5,803 nucleotides of DNA, taken from NCBI RefSeq assembly GCF_001983105.1, contig NZ_MOMC01000015.1:217327-223129 (forward strand), given 5' to 3'. Below the pieces are notes generated by a model. That model saw nothing but the letters and a program-made list of their open reading frames with translations. It did not search any database and was not told the origin of the DNA. Every line of letters starts with the position of its first letter. Position 1 is the stretch's first letter. Position numbers and translations under genes: made by a program. This document shows, one piece after another, positions 1 to 4,202 of this stretch. Source of the DNA: Pseudofrankia asymbiotica. GTDB lineage: Bacteria; Actinomycetota; Actinomycetes; Frankiales; Frankiaceae.

Positions 1-752
1 TATTCGCCCGACCACTGCGGGTCGCGCTTCTCGGCGAAGGCCCGCGGGCCCTCCTTGGCGTCCTTCGAGCGCAGCGCCGGGCGGGCGACCGCCTTCTGGT
101 GTTCCCAGAACTCCGGCTCCGTGCGGCCCTGCGCGTCCTGGACGAGCCGCTTGGTCGCCGCGAGGCTCAGCGGGGCGTTGCGGGCGATGCGGGCCGCCAG
201 CTCCAGCGCCGCCGGCACGCTCTCGCCCGGTTCGGTCAGCCGGGTGACCAGGCCGTGGCGATGGGCGTCCTGCGCGCTGATCGGGTCACCGGTCAGCGCC
301 ATCTCCATGACCTGCCCGTACGGCATCGTGCGGGGCAGCCGGATCAGCGCGCCGCCGATCGCGACGAGGCCGACCTTCGCCTCGGCCACGGCGAACACGG
401 CGTCGCGCGCCGCGACGACGATGTCGCAGCTCAACGCCAGTTCGAGCCCGCCGGCGAAGGCGTAGCCCTCGACCGCCGCGATCACCGGCTTGGTGGTCGA
501 CTCGAACAGCACCGCGGCCAGCGCCTTCGGGAAGCCCACCCGCGCGAAGGCCTTGAGGTCCATCCCCGAACAGAACGCCCCGCCCGCCCCGCACAGCACA
601 CCGACGGACAGGTCCCTGTCCTCGTCCAGCTGCCGCTGGGCGGCGAGTAGACCGTCCGCGACATCGTTGTCGATCGCGTTGCGGGCCGCCGGCCGATTGA
701 TCGTGATCAGCAGGACGCGATCACGCTTCTCCGTCAGGACAACGTCGCTCAT
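1..752 (-). CDS. Enoyl-CoA hydratase/isomerase (crotonase family, EchA-like), 3' end at window edge
   Basis: This gene is predicted to add water across the 2,3-double bond of trans-2-enoyl-CoA, step two of beta-oxidation, in the cytoplasm. The frame is open from ATG 752 to the edge, giving 250 codons that begin MSDVVLTEKRDRVLLITINRP. Crotonase features are CSGMDL (61-66, first oxyanion-hole loop) and AGGLEL (100-105, second loop). E104 and E124 align without gaps to the two catalytic glutamates of rat mitochondrial hydratase (E144, E164), so hydratase activity is plausible. The C-terminus, FAEKRDPQWSGE, is a typical family ending. The two remaining bases read TA, so the next codon is probably a stop missing one base, and the protein is then essentially complete. 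The start is supported by AAGGAAG six bases upstream, which overlaps the stop of the dehydrogenase gene 11 bases away and suggests translational coupling as the operon's last visible gene. Substrate is unknown; carnitinyl-CoA dehydratase-like or isomerase members share this fold. Confidence 0.93.
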   Translation of the reverse strand, partial: MSDVVLTEKRDRVLLITINRPAARNAIDNDVADGLLAAQRQLDEDRDLSVGVLCGAGGAFCSGMDLKAFARVGFPKALAAVLFESTTKPVIAAVEGYAFAGGLELALSCDIVVAARDAVFAVAEAKVGLVAIGGALIRLPRTMPYGQVMEMALTGDPISAQDAHRHGLVTRLTEPGESVPAALELAARIARNAPLSLAATKRLVQDAQGRTEPEFWEHQKAVARPALRSKDAKEGPRAFAEKRDPQWSGE

Positions 753-763
753 GTCGCTCTTCC

Positions 764-1534
764 TTACTTCGGGGGGAGGCGCACGCCGCCGTCCACGCGG
801 ACGGTCTCGGCGTTCACGTAGTCGTTCGTGACCAGCTCGACCACGACCGACGCGAGTTCGTCGGCGGTCCCCAGGCGGTGCGGGAACAGGACGCTCTCGC
901 CGAGCCGGGCCTTGAACGCCTCGGCCTTCTCGCCCGTCCCGTAGATCGGGGTGTCGATCAGCCCGGGCGCGACGGTGTTGACGCGGATGCCGACGACCGC
1001 GAGGTCACGGGCGATCGGCAGCGTCATGCCGACGACGCCGGCCTTGGACGCGGAGTACGCGGCCTGGCCGATCTGCCCGTCGAAGGCCGCGACCGACGCC
1101 ATGTTCACGATGGCGCCGCGGCTGCCGTACTCGTCGAGCGGCTCGGTCACGGCCATCGCGGCGGCGGCCAGCCGGATGCAGTTGAACGTGCCCAGCAGGT
1201 TGACCCGGACGACGAAGTCGAACCGCTTGAGCGGCAGCGGCGCTCCGTCGCGATCGAGCGTCCGTGCCGGCGGGCCGATGCCGGCGCCGTTGACGAGCAC
1301 CCGCAGCGGCCCGAGTCCGACGGCGGTGTCGACAGCGGCCTGCACCTGCTCCTCGTCCGCGACGTCGGCGGCCACGAACACGCCGCCCAGCTCGGCGGCG
1401 ACCTGGCTGCCGGTCTCCTCGTTGCGATCGACGATCACGCAGCGAGCGCCACGTTTCGCGAGGAGGCGGGCCGACGCGGCGCCGAGCCCAGATCCACCGC
1501 CTGTGATGATGGCGGCGGCGCCGTTGATGTCCAT
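764..1534 (-). CDS. Short-chain 3-hydroxyacyl-CoA dehydrogenase (SDR family, HSD10/type II-like)
   Basis: This 256-residue single-domain Rossmann oxidoreductase is predicted to oxidise 3-hydroxyacyl-CoA to 3-ketoacyl-CoA with NAD+, step three of beta-oxidation. The cofactor loop TGGGSGLG lies at 11-18. D36, at the end of the second strand, favours NAD over NADP. NGAG lies at 82-85, and the catalytic set is N112, S147, Y160 and K164 (YSASK at 160-164). The blocks GTFNCIRLAAAAM, ASVAAFDGQIGQAAYSASK and GMTLPIARDLA closely follow human HSD17B10 (3-hydroxyacyl-CoA dehydrogenase type II) as I remember it, including the extended loop before the serine strand. Length fits the family. ATG 1534 is preceded by AGAGGA five bases upstream. 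The gene lies 43 bases after the thiolase and 11 before the hydratase, in the same direction, which supports a beta-oxidation role. A hydroxysteroid dehydrogenase activity is an alternative, as HSD10 relatives can accept both substrates. Family certain; substrate inferred. Confidence 0.93.
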   Translation of the reverse strand: MDINGAAAIITGGGSGLGAASARLLAKRGARCVIVDRNEETGSQVAAELGGVFVAADVADEEQVQAAVDTAVGLGPLRVLVNGAGIGPPARTLDRDGAPLPLKRFDFVVRVNLLGTFNCIRLAAAAMAVTEPLDEYGSRGAIVNMASVAAFDGQIGQAAYSASKAGVVGMTLPIARDLAVVGIRVNTVAPGLIDTPIYGTGEKAEAFKARLGESVLFPHRLGTADELASVVVELVTNDYVNAETVRVDGGVRLPPK

Positions 1535-1555
1535 CTGTTTCCTCTCGGTCGAATC

Positions 1556-1577
1556 GGCTGGCTGGCCGGCTGGCCGG
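1556..1577. repeat. Short tandem repeat of GGCTGGCC in the thiolase-SDR gap
   Basis: Two perfect adjacent copies of GGCTGGCC lie at 1560-1567 and 1568-1575, flanked by partial copies GGCT (1556-1559) and GG. The repeat fills half of the 43-base gap between the thiolase stop and the SDR start and does not reach the SDR ribosome binding site at 1540-1545. It is rich in GGCC and could form weak structure in the mRNA. It is most likely slippage-generated sequence without a specific role. Confidence 0.6.
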
Positions 1578-2753
1578 TCAGCGGCGCAGGAGCGTCCCGG
1601 TGCCGAGCCCGCCGCCGCAGCACATCGTCACGAGCGCCTGCTCCTTGTCTGCGCGCGCGAGCTCGTGGACGGCTTTCGCGACCAGCGCCGTTCCGGTGGC
1701 TCCGAGCGGGTGGCCGAGGGCGATCGCCCCGCCGTTGACGTTCACGCTGTCCAGGTCGGCCTTGAGCTCGCGCTCCCAGGCGAGCACCACCGAGGCGAAG
1801 GCCTCGTTGATCTCGACGAGGTCGATGTCGGCCATCGTCAGGGAGTTCCGGTCCAGCAGCAGCCGGGTGGCCGGGATCGGGCCCTCCAACATCAGGACCG
1901 GGTCGCACCCGACCAGGACGCTGTCAACCACTGTCGCCATCGGCGTGAGGCCCAGAGCGGTCGCCTTCTCCCTGCTCATCAGCAGGACCGCGGACGCGCC
2001 GTCCGAGATCTGCGACGACGTGCCGGCGGTGTGGACGCCGTCGGTCCGCCCCGTCGCCTTCAGCGCGCCGAGCGCCTCCAGCGTGGTGGCTCGCAGGCCC
2101 TCGTCGCGCGCGACGTGGTGGGTGGTCCCCGTCGGCTTGCCCGCCTCGTCGACGTCGGGCGCGTCGAGCGTCACGAGCTGGGTCGCGAACCTGTCCTCGG
2201 CCCAGGCGCGCGCCGCCTTGTCCTGAGAGGTCTTGCCGAACGCGTCGGTGTCCGCGCGCACGATGCCGTACTTCTCGGCCAGCCGCTCCGCGCCCTCGAA
2301 CTGGCTGGTGAACTCGTAGTGGCTCCAGTAGTTCTTGTTGACCGGCTTGCCGGCGTTCGGGTCGCGCGGCGTGGTCGAGCCCATCGGAACCCTGCTCATG
2401 ACCTCGACGCCGCAGGCCAGCGCCGACTCGACCGCGCCCGAGGCCACGAGGCCGTAGGCCAGGGTCATCGCCTGCTGGGATGACCCGCACTGGGCGTCGA
2501 CGGTCGTCGACGGGACCGTGAACGGCAGGCCAGCCGTCAGCCAGGCGGTCCGGGTCACGTTCATCGACTGCATCCCGACCTGGCTCACGCAGCCGCCGAT
2601 CACCTGGCCGACCGTCGACGGGTCGACGCCCGTCCGGTCGAACACGGCGCGCTGGACGATGCCCAGCAGGTCGACCGCGTGCATGCCCGACAGCGCGCCC
2701 TTGCGCTTCCCGAACGGCGTACGTGCTGCGTCGACGACGACTACCTCTGGCAT
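1578..2753 (-). CDS. Acetyl-CoA acyltransferase (thiolase), FadA5-like
   Basis: This 391-residue thiolase is predicted to cleave 3-ketoacyl-CoA with CoA, releasing acetyl-CoA, or propionyl-CoA from branched chains; it is the last step of beta-oxidation. The nucleophile is C89 (DAQCGSSQQ). NEAFA begins at N316, GHPLGATG contains H348, and the acid/base cysteine is C378 in MCCGGGLGTG. Spacing matches biosynthetic and degradative thiolases, so the enzyme looks intact. The blocks HTAGTSSQISDGA and EINEAFASVVL resemble mycobacterial FadA5, the steroid side-chain thiolase, as I remember it; this supports a subfamily but does not prove a steroid substrate. I chose ATG 2753, not the in-frame ATG at 2822. 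MPEVVVVDAARTPFGKRKG is the normal thiolase N-terminus, and AAGGGAG-type Shine-Dalgarno sequence lies six bases before it. The earlier start would add 23 residues encoded by promoter-like DNA. It is the first gene of the leftward operon and diverges from the acyl-CoA dehydrogenase. The stop is TGA, 43 bases before the SDR start. Confidence 0.95.
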   Translation of the reverse strand: MPEVVVVDAARTPFGKRKGALSGMHAVDLLGIVQRAVFDRTGVDPSTVGQVIGGCVSQVGMQSMNVTRTAWLTAGLPFTVPSTTVDAQCGSSQQAMTLAYGLVASGAVESALACGVEVMSRVPMGSTTPRDPNAGKPVNKNYWSHYEFTSQFEGAERLAEKYGIVRADTDAFGKTSQDKAARAWAEDRFATQLVTLDAPDVDEAGKPTGTTHHVARDEGLRATTLEALGALKATGRTDGVHTAGTSSQISDGASAVLLMSREKATALGLTPMATVVDSVLVGCDPVLMLEGPIPATRLLLDRNSLTMADIDLVEINEAFASVVLAWERELKADLDSVNVNGGAIALGHPLGATGTALVAKAVHELARADKEQALVTMCCGGGLGTGTLLRR

Positions 2754-2759
2754 CGAACA

Positions 2760-2766
2760 CTCCCTT
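2760..2766 (-). promoter_or_regulatory. Ribosome binding site that fixes the thiolase start
   Basis: Read on the minus strand this is AAGGGAG, six bases before ATG 2753. Its match to the anti-Shine-Dalgarno sequence and its spacing support ATG 2753 over the in-frame ATG at 2822, together with the family N-terminus starting exactly there. Confidence 0.8.
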
Positions 2767-2785
2767 GACCGGTTGGCTACGCGGT

Positions 2786-2815
2786 ACTGTAGACCGAAGT
2801 CGACAACGATGTCGA
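2786..2815 (-). promoter_or_regulatory. Candidate promoter of the thiolase-SDR-hydratase operon
   Basis: Minus strand: TCGACA at 2815-2810 matches the TTGACA consensus at five of six bases. An 18-base spacer separates it from TACAGT at 2791-2786, which matches TATAAT at four of six bases including both end positions (TAnnnT). Transcription would start near 2779, leaving a leader of about 26 bases that holds the Shine-Dalgarno sequence and ATG 2753. Placement and spacing are good, but actinomycete promoters are loosely conserved and this is an eye-made call. The -35 is the right arm of an inverted repeat, which suggests control by a repressor. Confidence 0.45.
2800..2815. promoter_or_regulatory. 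16-base inverted repeat, candidate operator in the divergent spacer
   Basis: TCGACA (2800-2805) and TGTCGA (2810-2815) are perfect inverted arms around a 4-base centre, ACGA. The element sits almost mid-spacer between the divergent thiolase and acyl-CoA dehydrogenase genes, and its right arm is the -35 of the proposed thiolase promoter. Size and position suit a dimeric repressor such as a TetR-family regulator, the usual controllers of actinobacterial acyl-CoA catabolism. It does not match the KstR (AACnnGTT core) or KstR2 (CAAGnnCTTG core) operators as I remember them. No regulator gene is in the window, so the ligand and protein are unknown. Confidence 0.45.
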
Positions 2816-2862
2816 TCCGCATGTGAGCGGGACATCATCACCGAGCCCGGTAGGGGACCCCG

Positions 2863-4068
2863 ATGGACAACGCCGCGCCACCCGTCGTCGACGACCTCGA
2901 AGCCCGCGTCGCCGACTTCCTCGAACGCCACGGCGGGCTGATGGCGGACCAGGTGGCCTTCCGTGGCGCCCAGTACGACGCCGGGCTCGCCTTCGTCCAT
3001 TTCCCCGTGGGCCTGGGCGGCCTGGGCCTGCCGCTGACCCGTCAGGCGCTCGTCGACGAGAAGCTGCGCGACGCCGGGTGCACCTACCACAATCTGCGGC
3101 TGAACCCGGTCGGCATCGGCATGGTCGCGCCCACGATCCTCGAGTACGGCACCGAGCAGCAGAAGCGGCGTTTCCTGCGCCCGTTGTTCACCGGCGAAGA
3201 GGTGTGGTGCCAGCTTTTCTCCGAGCCGGGCGCCGGCTCCGATCTCGCCGGCCTGGCGGCGCGGGCCACCTGGGAGGACGGGACCTGGGTCGTCAACGGC
3301 CAGAAGGTCTGGAACTCCCTCGCGCACGTCGCCTCGTTCGGCGTGCTGCTCGCCCGCACCGATCCCGACCTGCCCAAGCACCAGGGAATCTCGTACTTCC
3401 TGCTGGACATGCGCCTGCCCGGGATCGAGTCGAGGCCGCTCGTCCAGATGACCGGTGTGGCCGAGTTCAACGAGGTCTTCCTCGACGACGTCCACGTCCC
3501 CGACGACGCCATGCTCGGCGGCCGGGGTGACGGCTGGAGGATCGCCACGACGACGCTGATGAGCGAACGGGCGATGCTGAGCGGCGGCGCGGGAGGCAGG
3601 GGAACGGGGCCGGTCCGTACGCTGCTCAATCTCTGGGCACGCCGACGGGATGCCCTGGGCGAGGCCGAGCGAGCCATCAGGCGCGATCAGCTGGCCGACA
3701 TCTGGCTGCGCGCCGAGGTGGTCCGCCTGCAGGGGCAGCGCGCGAAGGCGATGTCGAGATCCGTGCCCGGTGCCTACCATTCCATCGGAAAGCTGATGTG
3801 GACCGAGCTGCACCAGGAGATCTACGAGTTCTGCGTGGACCTCGAAGGAGCGGACGGGATGCTGCACGAGGCCGGGTACCCGTTGGCGCGCGCCGACCAA
3901 CTTTCGAGCACGCCGTCGATCTCGTCGCAGTTCCTCCGGTCCCGCGCCAGCACTCTGGAGGGCGGCACCTCGGAGATCCTGCGGAACATGCTGGGGGAGC
4001 GCCTGCTGGATCTGCCCGGCGAGCCACGCACCGACAAGAACGTCTCCTGGCGCGACATTCCGCGGTAA
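2863..4068 (+). CDS. Acyl-CoA dehydrogenase (FadE-like flavoprotein)
   Basis: This 401-residue protein is predicted to introduce the 2,3-double bond into acyl-CoA using FAD, step one of beta-oxidation, passing electrons to electron-transfer flavoprotein. Domains in order are a helical N-domain (about 10-113), a beta-domain with QLFSEPGAGSD (117-127) and NGQKVWNS (145-152), and a helical C-domain (about 225-385) ending in the family signature EGGTSEILRN (366-375). At the MCAD catalytic-glutamate position the alignment gives G367, with E366 one residue earlier. E235 in MSERAMLSGG (233-242) aligns with the helix-G catalytic glutamate of isovaleryl-CoA dehydrogenase. The QxxGGxGY-type segment near 330 is replaced by LEGADG (327-332). 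ATG 2863 follows AGGGGA by five bases. The gene is divergent from the thiolase operon and convergent with the acyl-CoA synthetase, so it appears to be transcribed alone. It may share the divergent regulatory region. Family certain; chain specificity and homo- versus heteromeric assembly cannot be read here. Confidence 0.94.
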   Translation: MDNAAPPVVDDLEARVADFLERHGGLMADQVAFRGAQYDAGLAFVHFPVGLGGLGLPLTRQALVDEKLRDAGCTYHNLRLNPVGIGMVAPTILEYGTEQQKRRFLRPLFTGEEVWCQLFSEPGAGSDLAGLAARATWEDGTWVVNGQKVWNSLAHVASFGVLLARTDPDLPKHQGISYFLLDMRLPGIESRPLVQMTGVAEFNEVFLDDVHVPDDAMLGGRGDGWRIATTTLMSERAMLSGGAGGRGTGPVRTLLNLWARRRDALGEAERAIRRDQLADIWLRAEVVRLQGQRAKAMSRSVPGAYHSIGKLMWTELHQEIYEFCVDLEGADGMLHEAGYPLARADQLSSTPSISSQFLRSRASTLEGGTSEILRNMLGERLLDLPGEPRTDKNVSWRDIPR

Positions 4069-4080
4069 CGCCCCGTCCTG

Positions 4081-4150
4081 GGCGGGAAAGTGCTCACCGG
4101 TTCGGATCAGCGTCGGCCCGATCCGCCCCCCGCGGGAGCACTTTCCCTCC
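4081..4150. terminator. Long nested hairpin between convergent genes, candidate bidirectional terminator
   Basis: Outer arms GGGAAAGTGCTC (4084-4095) and GAGCACTTTCCC (4136-4147) are perfectly complementary over 12 bases. After one mismatch, two more pairs extend the stem to 4081 and 4150. Inside the 40-base loop a second stem forms, CGGATC (4103-4108) with GATCCG (4120-4125). It starts 12 bases after the dehydrogenase stop and ends 52 bases past the synthetase stop, so it could end transcription from both sides. No U-tract follows on either strand, which is common for actinomycete terminators but leaves the call open. It could also be a dispersed palindromic repeat. Confidence 0.6.
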
Positions 4151-4165
4151 TTCGAGGCAGGTGCC

Positions 4166-4197
4166 CGGGCGACCGGGCGACCGGGCGACCGGGCGAC
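4166..4197. repeat. Tandem repeat, four perfect copies of an 8-base unit CGGGCGAC
   Basis: CGGGCGAC occurs four times without interruption (4166, 4174, 4182, 4190), ending five bases beyond the stop codon of the acyl-CoA synthetase (4203-4205). The period is not a multiple of three and no gene covers it, which fits a noncoding slippage-prone microsatellite. It lies between the hairpin and the synthetase stop, so it would be transcribed in the 3' untranslated part of that mRNA as GUCGCCCG repeats. Copy number may vary between strains. No function is visible. Confidence 0.9.
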
Positions 4198-4202
4198 TGA
4201 CG

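Noticed and set aside
412..427. Third operator-like sequence, GCGACGACGATGTCGC, in the hydratase gene
   Set aside because: Only 13 of 16 bases match the spacer palindrome, and the codons for a conserved Cys-Asp-Ile-Val-Val-Ala segment explain it. It is too weak to list as a site.
951..2483. Plus-strand open frame of 510 codons opposite the SDR and thiolase
   Set aside because: Antisense shadow of two well-supported genes; composition is Arg/Ser/Ala-rich, no domain is recognisable, and it crosses the gap between them.
2754..2862. KstR or KstR2 operator in the divergent spacer
   Set aside because: Neither an AACnnGTT core nor a CAAGnnCTTG core was found by eye, so control by the known cholesterol regulators is not supported by this spacer.
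2884..2895. Perfect 12-base palindrome GTCGTCGACGAC near the start of the acyl-CoA dehydrogenase
   Set aside because: It is the codon run GTC GTC GAC GAC (Val-Val-Asp-Asp), expected by chance from preferred codons in GC-rich DNA.
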